From: Lepidostoma basale | Lineage: Eukaryota > Arthropoda > Insecta > Trichoptera > Lepidostomatidae | Reading direction: 5' to 3' | Length of the DNA: 64,000 nucleotides | NCBI GenBank assembly: GCA_022606425.2 | Contig: JAHDVF020001563.1 | Location: 186,001 to 250,000 of the forward strand | Shown here: in pieces, positions 21,998 through 33,089 of the stretch | Layout: the number at the start of each line of letters is the position of its first letter | How positions within the stretch are numbered: position 1 is the stretch's first letter | The notes under the pieces: model-generated | The model's input: only the letters and a program-made list of their open reading frames with translations | What the model was told of the DNA's origin: nothing | Database searches by the model: none | Made by a program: the position numbers and the translations under genes

Positions 21998-22190
21998 ATT
22001 TTAAATAGTCCATTGTTTTGTCCGAAACACAATGATAGTTATTATAAAACTCTGTTTACGTATCACAATTAATATATTTTCATTTAAAAAAAAAATTCGC
22101 GACAGCTGTTTCGTCAAACTATGTTGACATCATCAGGTGTTACAATAATGTTTCAAATTTTAAAATAAAACTTTCGTAATTATTCGAAAC
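21998..22190 (+). repeat. Dispersed repeat D
   Basis: Shares TAGTCCATTGTTTTG, CCGAAACAC and GTTGACATCATCAGGTGTTA with copies at 28270 and 46858, and in inverted form with 22670-22870. Non-coding. Confidence 0.7.
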
Positions 22191-22465
22191 ATTATTTATA
22201 TTATTATTGAGGGTAATAACAGAGAATACCGTATACAAGGCCAATTACATGCTTACACAAATATTGCATAGGAACTGACATAAGGTTAAATATATAAGAA
22301 TAATATAGTAAAATTTTAATGAGTCAAAGAGAAAAAAAAGTAGTAGTGAATAATTAAAGATAAAATATAATATAAAATGTATAAAAAAGAAGAGAATAAA
22401 GAAAAGCAAAATAAATAAAATTGTGTTTGTGTGTATTTGTTAAAGAAAATATTCAATGAATAATA

Positions 22466-22624
22466 GTAAACACGATTGTTTAGTGGTTTTACTTGGATTT
22501 AATTTATATAAATTGTGTCAAATTTGTTTCGCCTTGCGAGGGCAATCTCAAACTGAGAGCAGTTTGAGAATGCCCAGCGAATTCTCAAACTGTAAGCAGC
22601 TAACCACTACGCAATCGTGTTTAC
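22466..22624. repeat. Small foldback element with tRNA-like end
   Basis: Ends are inverted copies (GTAAACACGATTG..TAGTGG against CCACTACGCAATCGTGTTTAC). The interior holds three copies of CTCAAACTG or its complement (CAGTTTGAGA), so it can form nested hairpins. The minus strand reads GCGTAGTGGTTAGCTGC, like a tRNA D-arm, but no B box was found. Confidence 0.5.
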
Positions 22625-22669
22625 AATTATAAATGAATAATGAAGTTTTACAAAATTAATACCTACACC

Positions 22670-22870
22670 ATCAAGAAATGATTCAAATTGACTTAGGAAC
22701 AAATACACATAAAGTTCCAATCAGGAAATTTTTATTTTAACAGTTAATAAATTATTGTAACAGCTGATGATGTAAACATAGGTTGACGAGTTAGTTGTTG
22801 CTAAAAATAATAAAAAATAAAAATTGTGATACATGAACAGAGTTTTATAATTTAACAGTTGACATTTTAG
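22670..22870 (-). repeat. Dispersed repeat D, inverted copy
   Basis: The reverse complement carries TATAAAACTCTG, CATCATCAGCTGTTACAATAA and TTGTTCCTAAGTCAATTTGAA, matching 21998-22190 and 28270-28480. It forms a large inverted pair with 21998-22190. Confidence 0.65.
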
Positions 22871-23118
22871 TTTATGATTTTCTCCATATTTGTATGTATT
22901 CACATTTAAAACGAGCTACTTCGCTCTAATTTTGTATTTTTATTTGAATTGCAATTTTTTTGTCTTACGTGACCCCTCCAGATGTTTTGTGTCTTTGTGT
23001 GATGGGTATTTTGTAAGCATTTAAAAATACATACTTTCTGATATAACGAGGTATTGCTAATGAAGATCAAATTAAGTCGGTCCCGTCTTCCTCGCAATAA
23101 CCAAGTTCAAAAGTATAT

Positions 23119-23490
23119 TTATTGTTTCTTGAACTATGATGTAAAACTCCATATTAAATGTTTAATCTCAATGAAACCGTTTGTCTTCTAGGAGTTTTAT
23201 AAAGTTTAAAATATGAAAGGACACATTTCGCTCGTCTAAGGCATTTTTTTTTTTTTTTTTGTTTTAAAAAGACTAATTACCAAGGATTTAAATCAATGAT
23301 ATTAGAATTTATTTTACAATCTTCAATGTGAGCAGAAAATAGCTCATTATTATGAAGAAGGAATCTGGTCGTGTCCAGGCTTGAAACCAAGTCCCCTGGA
23401 TTCGATAATGCCTTAGAAGGGCGAAACATGTCATTCCTTGTAAAACTGATTAAAACTCCTTGAAGACAGACGTTTTAATTTATATTGATT
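23119..23490. repeat. Foldback MITE FB1 split by SINE B
   Basis: The left arm starts TTATTGTTTCTTGAAC and carries CGTTTGTCTTCTAGGAG. The right arm has GATAATGCCTTAGAAGGGCG, AAACATGTCATTCCTTG and GACAGACGTTTT. The centre between TAAGGCA and GATAATGCC is occupied by a family B SINE (23244-23401). Confidence 0.82.
23244..23401 (-). mobile_element. tRNA-derived SINE, family B, head-truncated
   Basis: Inverted copy of the SINE at 35767, with a poly(A) tail seen as the T run at 23244-23260. The complement includes AGCTATTTTCTGCTCACATT and the B box region (GGTTTCAAGCC). The A box is missing. Confidence 0.78.
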
Positions 23491-23544
23491 ATTCGACAGT
23501 TTTATTATGAAGGATTTTTTTATAAAAAAAATAATATATTTTCT

Positions 23545-23696
23545 TCCGTATCCGTATCCGTATCATCACGGCGCCTCCCAGAAAGGGTAGGCAGAAATAT
23601 TGGACTGCCACACTTTAACCGATGCGGTACTCCATTCTTCTCTTTTCGCCCCCGCGGAAAACGCGGTGTGATGGGTTGCGAACCTCATCGCCTATT
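23545..23696 (-). mobile_element. RTE-tailed non-autonomous element, truncated
   Basis: The 3' end (left) carries three TCCGTA units instead of TTAG, then the RTE-like end and the CCGATGCGGTACTCC..CGCGGTGTGATGGG body as at 10917. It stops after the CCTCATCGCC motif. Confidence 0.78.
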
Positions 23697-24345
23697 ACAT
23701 ATTTTCATTATTATATAATGTTTAATTTTAACTCTCTAATACCGTTTAAACAGAATTTCTCTTATTATTTATTTTATACCAAATTAAAACATCATTGAGC
23801 ATTTATTTAGAGGCTTTATCCTTAAATAGGTTTGATGAATAATTTAAATATTAATTTGACTAAATTAACCCTGTTTAAGAATATTGTGTTTTCCCCCTGT
23901 TATTATCCACTTAACAAATACGACGCGTGTATGACATTTAACCATTGATTTATTATTCAAATGTGAAATCCCCAATCATTTCCTCGTGTCCCCAAAGTTT
24001 CACTTTTTAGCAATTAGGTAATGAAATATTCAGACCCGGCCTCGCCTTTCCCTGAATTTTTCATATTATTCCGAGACAATAATTCACCCTTGGAGAGAAA
24101 AGAAAACTTATTTAAAAGTTATCCAAGTGAAGAAATAGCTCTAGAAAAGCATTGAATTATTTATTGCGATCCATTTATTAGTTACATTTTGATCGATTTA
24201 AAATGAAAGTATTTCTATGCTTTTTGTCCGTTTGGAGATATTTCTATAAAATTCGAACGTTTATTATGTTTATCAATATTTTGAAAAGTTTTGCTACTTT
24301 CACAGCTAATCAAATGATTTTACTGAAATCTCTTGATGAAAGTTT
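23697..24345. other. No recognised feature
   Basis: AT-rich. Nothing recognised. Confidence 0.5.
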
Positions 24346-24490
24346 ATTTTAAATAATAATTTAATAAAACGATGTTTTTTAACTACTTTCACTGTTGTCT
24401 TTATTTCGACAGCAACAGGTTTGGCTGTCAAAATAAAGACAAAAGTGGAAGTAGTTAAAAAAACGTCGTTTTATTTAATTATTACTTTTA
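24346..24490. repeat. Foldback hairpin element
   Basis: Arms of ~60 bp (AATAATAATTTAATAAAACG, TTTTTTAACTACTTTCACT, TTGTCTTTATTTCGACAG) repeat inverted at 24426-24488 with a few mismatches around a ~10-base loop. It is a compact foldback MITE with no coding sequence. Confidence 0.8.
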
Positions 24491-25160
24491 CAGTTCTTAG
24501 TTTTTGTAAACCATTTCAATGGCATTTGATCTAACCCCAAAATATGTGAAAATTATTTTGTATATCAAATCCTTCGCTATTTTAATCTTATTATGTTTTT
24601 TACAGTTTTTTCTGTTCATTTTTTATAATGAATGAATTCTCATTCATTTTGATAATTTTGACTTTTATCGCATAATCCAATCATAAGTTTTTGTTTATCA
24701 GGATATTTTATATATACTGATACCCCACATATTAAAAGGTGAACTGTTATCTGTACTACGCTAGAGACAGTAGTCCCGTCGCAATCGGCTCTTTTACTTG
24801 TGACACGTTGTAGTGCACACACGTCTACAACCATGTGCTCTCTCTTGTCTTAGACATGTATAGCTTTCGTGCTCGCGTGTCTCCTAAGGTAAGAAAGGGA
24901 AGAAAGTTCTCCGCTTCCTCACGTCAGTTCAGTTCATCAACGTTACGATTTTGTCCGTGTCTTATCCATGATAGACAATAATCCCTAAATATTTTACTTT
25001 AATTTAATCTACATATAAATATAACCTATAAAACCGTTACCAAAAGAAACTTAATTAATGAAGAAATACCAATTGTCCGTATATTGAGAAAATCAAAAAA
25101 TGAATCACATTTATATTTCTCTTAAATTTTTCGTCTATCTATACTTCATGTATTTTAAAG
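24491..25160. other. Unique sequence with promoter- or exon-like stretch
   Basis: At 24700-24990 the base composition is less AT-rich. It has a TATATATACT box at about 24710 and a perfect splice donor context AAGGTAAGA (24887-24895). An ATG at 24856 gives 11 codons before the donor. No homology was recognised. This is only a candidate first exon. Confidence 0.25.
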
Positions 25161-25162
25161 AT

Positions 25163-25320
25163 CGGCCATGTTAGAAGTCGGGAGAATCGACGTGCGTGTA
25201 TCACTCGCGGTATGAATGTGGAGGATTCCAGAGACGTATGTCAGGATCAAGTAGTGTGGCAGTCCATTTTCTCTGCCAAACCCTTCAGGAAACGGCATGA
25301 TGGTTCGTTTATTTCGTAAA
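25163..25320 (+). mobile_element. RTE LINE, extreme 3' fragment
   Basis: Encodes GHVRSRENRRACI, then a diverged RGMNVEDSRDVC and the WQSIFSAKPF end. The tail is GGTTCGTTT rather than TTAG. Confidence 0.75.
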
Positions 25321-26396
25321 TTGATTAATCGAAATGTATTATTTGTAAGTGATAATATTTTATATACAAATCGATATATTTAAAAAAAATTAAGTTAGTT
25401 ATTAACCTATTTATAAAGAATTTTAAAAGTCTTTTGCTAATTTTTAAACCACTTTATTCTTATCGAAAACTGTTTAATTACATATTCTATTAGTATTATT
25501 TCCATTTCAAATATCCTTTAATATTAGATATAAAAAAATCATAACCAAATATCATTTTATTTTCCTAAGATTATATTATAATTTTATTAGGATATGTAAT
25601 AAAATTTGTTTTCCAAGGAATATTTTTAACCTTTCGTATAATTTGAAACAGGGATGATTCACACTCTTAATATTATTTATACCACTTTCAAAATTCTTAA
25701 ATAAACTAAAAATACAATGTTCGTATTTTTACAACATTAATACGAACCTCGTTGAAAAATTTGGGATATATATTTTTATTATGTTTTCATGAATATTTTA
25801 AAAAAATTCGTTAAGATAAAAAATACGAATACGTATGACTAAATTAAGAATCTCTATTTTGTAATATGCTTTCAAAGACGTCTCGAGTAAGATTCGTTAA
25901 AAAATTTATCGTCTTCCAAAAGTTATCCATAAAGTTCATATCACTCAAGGACTTGGCATAAAATCATCCAATTTATAAATGAAACTCATTAAATGAATCA
26001 AATTCTATGATAAAAAATAATCTTCCCCTAAGAACTTTCGGTTCGGATACTAAATTATATTTATATCCGCATTGAAAACGCATCCCTGATTTTATACCTT
26101 ATTACACGGATCATTACCATAAAAGTGTTAACCCCAGTCGATATTCTCCCCCTACTCCCGAAAGAGAAAACCATCCACCGTTTTTATGCTAAGCTCATAA
26201 CAGTACTTTGTTTTATGATCTAACAGATGAATACGTAGAGATGCCTCGCTTTATTTTCAGGATGCTAAAAAAGTACCAACTTCCGTAATACTAGTTTTTT
26301 TTTAAATATATTTTATATCTAATTTAAGTTAACTGTGCATAAATAACCAACATATACGGTATATGATGAAAAAAAAAACCTACCCAAAAAAGCTTA
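25321..26396. other. No recognised feature
   Basis: Very AT-rich. No frame or repeat recognised apart from a less AT-rich patch at 26090-26240. Confidence 0.5.
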
Positions 26397-26850
26397 GATG
26401 ACAGTGCAGAATGGTCTTCTCGTACCGACCGTCATGTATCGAAGTGAAGCATGGAACTCGCAAAAGAAGGATGAAATCTGTAAATCTGTATTTGATGGTG
26501 TCAAATCCAAATATAAGAAGTTAATGCAGTGCAAATGAAAGAGTCGTGATCAAAAAAATTAGAGGATCTTTAAAACGGTTTAGAATGAATGAAGAAAAAA
26601 TAATATATAAACAACGCACACGGAACTAGAAATAGATGAAGACCGATAAAAACGTAACACGATGAAATCAATGAAATGCTAAATGTCGGTGACGCGAGGA
26701 GACTGAGAAATGGACGTACGTGCATGACACGATGTACGAATGTTGAGGATTCAAGATAAATATGTCAGGAAACTTCTGTCAAGAAACGGTGTTGCGGTTC
26801 TTTCTTTTTGCCTACCGCTTTGGAGAGACTCTGGTGGTTAGTTAAATAGA
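26397..26850 (+). mobile_element. RTE LINE 3' region, heavily decayed
   Basis: Encodes traces of VQNGLLVPTVMYRSEAWNSQK, then GSLKRFRMNEE and RNRxRPIKT.H.EINEMLN in changing frames, and the 3' end with GGAGAGACTCTGGTGG and TTAG. Many substitutions indicate an old copy. Confidence 0.75.
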
Positions 26851-27296
26851 TTATATGATATTAAAAAAAAAAACTATAAAACATTATACCGTATAAACGT
26901 TGCTTAAAATATTTATCATTTACAAAGTATAATATATGGTTTTCATACCCCCCAACTTGTAGATAGACATTAGAGAGTAAAAAAAGTATAAATTAAAATT
27001 ATTTTAATCATTAAAACCGGTTTTTTATATACCAAAGGCAAAAATACATAATAATTAAATACTCGTATGATAGAATCATGACGTTATCTTGTTATCTCAA
27101 ATGTGTTTTGTTTCTTGTAATCATATTTCGTTAGTATGTAAGGGTTTCTTAAATTATTTTTTTCGTTATATTGTACATTATGGGTCCAAAAACATTTGAA
27201 CATTTTAAATCCAATGTGTAAAAGGTTGGTTCCTTTTAAATTACACTATTAATTGTGTCAATTTCGAGTGCTGTATATTTATTGTGATTTCTGATG
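26851..27296. other. No recognised feature
   Basis: AT-rich and without recognised features. Confidence 0.45.
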
Positions 27297-27945
27297 ATCT
27301 AGATCAGTGTTTCTTAACCGTATTGAAAGAATCGACCCCTTTACTATGTTTAAATTATCCAGCGCCCCCCTCCCCCTACAAAATGCTTAATTCAAAATTT
27401 ACACTTTTCCCCACGTATGTATTTTATGCGATCGATTTCCTACTATAAATAAATAAAAAATAGGAGAAATAAAAATAAAACACATGATTATTTTTATAAA
27501 CATTATGTATTTATTGCCTTTTGTCATATTAACATTACACACAACATTATAATATTATTTCAATAAAAAAAGTATATAATTCAATACGAAATATGACATT
27601 TTTAATAAAAAATTTAAAAATTAATTTAATGAGATTCTTGAGCCTCGTGTGATTGCGCCAATTTCGTAATATTAGGTTCAAATTTACTTAAATACAATCT
27701 CAAATTTCCTCTTTGGCTTATTTGTAATCGATTTCGTGATTTTTGAATATTTGCATTACTACACTAAAACAATTTTTTCCACTAAATACGACGGAGGAAA
27801 TACCTTATTTTTGTATTTCGACATAACGCCCACTGGAACTCCTGCAGCGCCCCTTAAATTCTAAAAAAATATAAACGCCCCCCCAGACCTCTAAAACTCC
27901 CACAAGGGGGCCCTGGCGCCCCCATTAAGAATCACTGATCTAGAT
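27297..27945. mobile_element. hAT-type MITE with 8-bp target duplication
   Basis: A 633-bp element (27305-27937). The ends are CAGTGTTTCTTAA and, inverted, CAGTGATTCTTAA (12 of 13 identical), and both sides carry the 8-bp duplication ATCTAGAT (27297-27304, 27938-27945). The CAGTG..TTCTTAA end and 8-bp duplication are diagnostic of hAT elements. The interior is AT-rich with C-rich subterminal blocks (GCGCCCCCC near both ends) and no transposase frame, so it is non-autonomous. Confidence 0.92.
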
Positions 27946-28269
27946 AGTTCGAAAAATTTTAGAACAATTTTGTTAATTTAATATTTGAACAACATATGTA
28001 GGGGCCCATTTTTCAAATAAGTTCTCTGAGTACACTCACCGAATGCGATATTTCTATTTTATGAAGTAAAAGAGCACCGATAAAACGCCTCTTTATCTTG
28101 CTCCCGCGCGGGAGGAGAAACAAATTAGCCTGTTGACCCTCGCCCCTCTTGGCTTCCCGCCAGGACGTTCTCCTAGCAGAAACTAGCGATCTCTGTTTGT
28201 TTTCGTAGAAACTTAAGTGTTTTTGATATAATCCTCTCACAAAGCAACAAGGAAATGTAACACATCTTA
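27946..28269. other. Unique sequence with GC-rich patch
   Basis: Contains a perfect 14-bp palindrome CTCCCGCGCGGGAG at 28102-28115 in a GC-rich patch (28070-28190). A 75-codon minus frame covers it, without known motif. Confidence 0.4.
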
Positions 28270-28480
28270 TTTATTAAATAGTCCATTGTTTTGACCGAAA
28301 CACTTTAATATATGTTGACATCATCAGGTGTTACAATAATATATCAAATGTCAAATTTTCGTGATGTTTCTAATCTTTATGTTTATTTGTTCCTATTTCA
28401 ATTTGAATAATTTCTTTGATGTAATTTTGATGTTCTTGCTGAAATTGAGTAAGGTACCTAAATATTTTAATTAAAAGAAC
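28270..28480 (+). repeat. Dispersed repeat D
   Basis: Shares TAGTCCATTGTTTTG, GTTGACATCATCAGGTGTTA and a distal CAATTTGAATAATTTC segment. The distal part, inverted, also matches the 5' end of the RTE-tailed element at about 11450-11510 and 36370-36425. Confidence 0.72.
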
Positions 28481-29190
28481 GGTTAGTTACTATTTATAGG
28501 AGAAAATATTAAAGGTGGAAAATATAAAAATTAAATAATAATAATAATAAAACAGTAATTAGAAGGAACAATTACACATAGTACAGAGTCAAAAACGATG
28601 AAACATAATAAATTAAAAAACGATAAACAATAACAGGAAGTACATAGATTTCATTAATAGGATAGGTGACAAAAGTTGAAGGTAGTACTATTATTTTTTA
28701 GCTAGATTGTACAGGGGAAACGTTTTTAATTTACTATATACTAATGGGGAATAAGAAGGAATTTGGTTATTTATAACATTTAGTTTACATTTTCTGGCCT
28801 TTAAAATTTATAACATCTTATTTATGTTTCAAGTGAGCATTTTAAAATTATCACTTGTACGAGTATATTTTTCGCATACAATTATTTTTCTCTCTTTGTT
28901 TCCTCATTATTGATGGTCGTTATCTATGGAACTGCCCGTGGTTAAAACAAAATGTCTCCAATCCTCTCTGTTCTCCGCACCACCAAGTAGAGGTTTCCCC
29001 ATGTCATCTCCTTAACGCTCCCTTCCCTATGATAGGTATCTTCTACATGGTGCTTCTAATAATCATCAATATCTCTATAAATATAATAAATACAAGGTTA
29101 AGATTTTAGGTATTCCTCCATAATATATTTACGCATTGATTTAAAAAATAATATTAATTAGAAGCAGAATTTATCGGGTACATGGTAGGT
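28481..29190. other. No recognised feature
   Basis: AT-rich. An 84-codon plus frame at 28855-29109 has no recognised motif. Confidence 0.45.
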
Positions 29191-29360
29191 ATTTTGTGAA
29201 CATCGAAAACAAATTCGCGTATAAACAGCGCTGTGAGTGCGCGACACTATATTTACATCTCACTCTTGAATACTTCACTGTGGAAGCGCGAGGAGCTCAA
29301 TGTTCTCACTGCCGCCGGCAGTAGCTCTCGGGCTTGCAACCATAGTGGACCTATGCCCGT
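29191..29360. other. Compositional island, unassigned
   Basis: GC-rich relative to its flanks (GTGAGTGCGCGACACTA, CACTGCCGCCGGCAGTAGC). No frame or known motif. Confidence 0.35.
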
Positions 29361-29424
29361 TCCGTGAGCGTTGGCAGAAAGTTTTTTAATGTTTTTTTTT
29401 GTAAATAAATCTCAATTATTATGA

Positions 29425-29545
29425 TTTTTGATCGGGTACTGACTACCCATCACCGGAACGCGCGTTTTTATTTTAGCACCGTAAGGTAAAGGTTAATCTG
29501 GTCACACCACCGCGCAAGAGATCTGCATCTACTTTTTTTGCTGGA
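29425..29545. repeat. Diverged copy of the 146-bp tandem unit
   Basis: Matches 16627-16777 in order: GGGTAxTGAxTACxCAxCACCG, ACGCGCG, AAAGGTTAAT, CACCGCGC. Single copy here. Confidence 0.6.
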
Positions 29546-29998
29546 ACACTTCCTGTGACAATACTTTTTCCAGGTAACCAAGCTCTTTCCTGGCAATGTG
29601 ACAAAAGAAACTCTATACTTGCCGACTGTATATTGCATATAATATAAATATTGATATGTGCAAACGTACGTAAAGACGTGTGGTGTAGCTATAATATTCG
29701 GCACCCCTGGAAACGACACAAAATCGGCCAAACCTTTCATCACATCGACAAGAGAAAAAAGAGATATAGCCCCATTTTAGAGCAATCTATGCCATATACA
29801 ATTTTGGCTTGTCATTGATCTGTAGAAGAGTAAGATTAATAATTAGTTATACATGTATGTCATTACAGAATAATTATTTAAGTAAATAAAAAAACTAAAT
29901 TAAATTAATAAAAGCAGTGCTCTTTAAATGCACTTTTGAATATTGTGATTTCTCATGATAGTAAGAATGTATTACAGTTTTAATATCTACCAACATTA
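29546..29998. other. No recognised feature
   Basis: A 91-codon minus frame (29468-29743) overlaps the preceding repeat and is not recognised. Confidence 0.45.
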
Positions 29999-30072
29999 TT
30001 GTTTCTTGAAATAGAGCATGGTGAACTTGCTATAAAATTGATTAGACGAAACATGTCATTCCCTTTAAATGT
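29999..30072. repeat. FB1 foldback, partial
   Basis: Only the outer motif (TTGTTTCTTGAA) and a short core (CGAAACATGTCATTCC) remain. Confidence 0.6.
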
Positions 30073-30385
30073 ATAATATAATAATTTATAATCGTTTCAA
30101 ATGCACGTTTACTTCATTATCTATCATTATTTAAACATTGTTCAAAAAATTTTAATATTTTTATTTCATTTAAAACATGATGTTTTCGTATAGATTCATA
30201 AAAAAACAACTTCTTTCTATCATTCATTTATCCATTCTTAAAGATACATTTTAACGTTATTGTATTTTTTCAACTACACTTCACTATATTTACAATTTGA
30301 CAAGTGACCTTATTTTATAAAATGACAATTTTTTTTTGTTGTTTAAGTTGTATATTTAAAGAAATCAAATTATATCAATTACAAT

Positions 30386-30613
30386 ATGTCGGAGGGAAGA
30401 TTTTATTGTGCTAATGAGAACCAAAGGAAGAAAGGAAACCCGCCGGAACGACCCGCCCGAAGCGATCCCTCAGCCAAGTACAGAAAACGTTTGCGCTTTA
30501 CGATCGCCCCTACGCTACGTGACGTCATCGATAGCTGTTTCGCCCCCCGCCCCTTAACTAACCCCCGGGACCGTTTGATTCGTAGCCAAAATTGGATTAC
30601 CTGGTTAGGATAA
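30386..30613 (+). CDS. Unrecognised 75-codon open frame in a GC-rich island
   Basis: An open frame starting ATGTCGGAGGG, rich in Arg and Pro (GNPPERPARSDPSAKYRKRLR). It lies in a sharply GC-rich, CpG-containing island (about 30420-30720) inside AT-rich DNA. The complementary strand also has a 94-codon frame, as expected by chance in GC-rich DNA. No homology recognised. It may be a host exon, a promoter or CpG island, or coincidental. No splice signals were established. Confidence 0.2.
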   Translation: MSEGRFYCANENQRKKGNPPERPARSDPSAKYRKRLRFTIAPTLRDVIDSCFAPRPLTNPRDRLIRSQNWITWLG

Positions 30614-31014
30614 TACCGGCGCTCTTTTGTTTCGCTTCCGACTGAACAAAAGACAATCGGATTGCCTGAATGCCGCTCAGAGAGCAAAATGTCTTTAGGG
30701 CGGGTAAATTTCGATTTTCTTGGAAGTAAGTTGATCTAAAACTACGGGAGATCAAAAGAACTTCCGCTGTGAGATGAAGTACGAGCATAGTTGTGCGTTC
30801 TGTACCGGGAAGTTTATTTCCTTTACAGTAAGTACTCGTAATTCGATAGGAAGTGAATGTTTTTTTAATATTTTATCTGGGATGTTTGAGGGCTCGCCCT
30901 TCAAAAAAACCTTTTCATATTCCATCACTCAAAATAATTCGCACCAAAATAAATGTTTGTACAAAAATACAAAAATTGCTATGCAATTTATCTCACTTTG
31001 AAGACACTATTTCA

Positions 31015-31260
31015 TTAATTTTGTATGAATTCAAATACTGTTTTTTTTCTAATTTTAAGTGTATTTTTTTCGAATGTTTAAAACCTTCATCATTAAGAAA
31101 ACGATATAAATCATTATTTGTATTGTCCTCTTAATGATGAAGGTGTAAAAACTTCAAACGTATCGTGAAAAATAAACTAAAAAGTGGAAAAAATAGCGTT
31201 TTAATTCATACAAATTTGTCATTATATAATTCCCGTGTTAACGCCATAAGTTTATCAGAT
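31015..31260. repeat. Foldback MITE, family FB3
   Basis: Arms carry TTTGTATGAATT, AAAACCTTCATCATTAAGA and AACGATATAAAT around a short loop, with the inverse (TTAATGATGAAGGTGTAAAA, AATTCATACAAATTTGTC). A one-sided tail GTGTTAACGCCxTAAG is shared with the copies at 32074 and 34401. Confidence 0.8.
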
Positions 31261-32073
31261 GCTATTTTGTATTGTATCAAATCTCATGTTTTAATGGAAA
31301 TCCTATCCATCTTAAATTATATCAAATAATTCTATAGAACTTTGTCATTTTAATGTTTCATCGCATTTTCTTCGATCGACGTTTAGAGGTTCAATGCAAT
31401 CTCTTATTCAGGGTAATTTTTTTCAGGATAGAATATAATTAACGACTTGTAATTATACGTATATCTCGATGATTTCTCATTTTTATTATAAATAAGTGGT
31501 ATAGATTACATAATACTAGTTATTAAAAAATAAATTGAAATTAAAAACAAATTACCTTAACTCTTTTTTAATCGTATTATGCATTATTAAACGGGAAAAG
31601 AGCCAGGATTGAAGCATGTGGAATCTGTGTACAAAAATGTCCGAACCCATAAGATGGAAATTATGGCTAAGAAGAATAGAATTTAGATAACATTTAAGAT
31701 ATCAGATATAAGATATCGGATTCCTTAATTTCCACACATGTTTTGATTTTTTCTTCACTTGCTAAATGTTCTACATCACAGAAATAATATAAAGACCTAC
31801 CAGATTGTCAAGGAATAAGGTTAAATTAACAAATTTTTAAATGGCGAATATTTTGTGAAGAGATTTCGAAAATTTCTCATGTTTGTATTTTTATCATAAA
31901 AAATTTATAGTGTTAAATTTTCAAAATATGATATAAATAATACTTTTAGTTTTTTTTATGAATCATTCAAATTATGAAAAAGGACAAATATTTTTTTCAA
32001 TCTCTCTCTTGCACTATGAACTCGATCGGAATGCGATCATTTCATTATTTCAAATTTTTTATTTAATTTTTAA
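31261..32073. other. No recognised feature
   Basis: AT-rich. Nothing recognised. Confidence 0.5.
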
Positions 32074-32285
32074 CAAATTTTTGTGAATTTAAACACTGTT
32101 TCGAAGGCTCACCTTCATCATCGGGAGAACGATATAAACGTTTATATCGTTCTCCCGATGATGAAGGTGTAAAGCCTTCGAAACATGTCACGAAAAACAA
32201 ACTCAAAAGTGGAAAACACAGTGTTTTAATTCATAAAAATTCGTCATTATGAAATTTCACAGTGTTAACGCCTTAAGTGTATCTA
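32074..32285. repeat. Foldback MITE FB3 with perfect central palindrome
   Basis: The centre is a perfect 60-bp palindrome with no spacer (arms 32110-32139 and 32140-32169, core GATATAAACGTTTATATC). The homology continues outward imperfectly (TTTCGAAGGCT against AGCCTTCGAAA). The left arm lacks a ~40-bp segment present on the right (CATGTCACGAAAAACAAAC), so the copy is asymmetrical. Confidence 0.88.
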
Positions 32286-33089
32286 AAATAAAAAATATAA
32301 ATTTCATTTTTATTTAACCAAGTGTTATTCACCTATACATATATTTCATATCTGAAATTCATTATTAAATACATGTTTTATTATAATACGTGACATTTTG
32401 ATATATTGATGCTACCAAAATTGTTGTTGATAATATTAAAAGATTACAGTTTTTTTTTTGCTTCATTTCTTCGCCATTAAGAAAGTACTTCTCAAAGTTT
32501 CGGTTTAACGGCCCATGGCGGTGTTAAAACCCCGTCAAAACGAATGAAGAACAATCTTTAAATTTGAAAGTTACCAACATAACGATCCTGCAGAATGTAG
32601 TTGCTTGTGTTTCGAATTCAGCCGATTAGGGTTAGCTTGTCGGAAGCATAATGGCGGGGAGGCGCGAACCTTTCCCGCAAGTTTGGTGATTGATGCCTGC
32701 GGCCGACTTCACAGCACTCGCTGCGCCACAGCGGAGAAACGGGGAAACTTGTACTGAAAGGTACCCCCTAGTAGGTACCTACTTATAGATGCAATAATGT
32801 TAATCAGTAGCTTCAGTGATACCAGCTAAAGGAAACTACAACTTTACTTTGAGCACTGCGCAGTCCTTAGGGACGCCTTACTTGGCAATTTAATATTTAC
32901 ATTAGTAGTTCTTTTTTTAATTATTTGATTACAATATCAAAGAGAGTTTGTAAATCGGTCTTTCATAAAAACTAATATTTTATTTTATTAAACTTAATTT
33001 TTAAGAGACTTTTTAAAATGTATATTTTATTAACTTAATTTTTTATCATTTAAAAATTATTATCGTTCTAAACACATTAATATATTTTT
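32286..33089. other. Unique sequence with GC-rich island
   Basis: AT-rich at both ends. The island at 32590-32780 has GGCGGGGAGGCGCGAACC and CTGCGGCCGACTTCACAGC. No frame of note. Confidence 0.45.
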
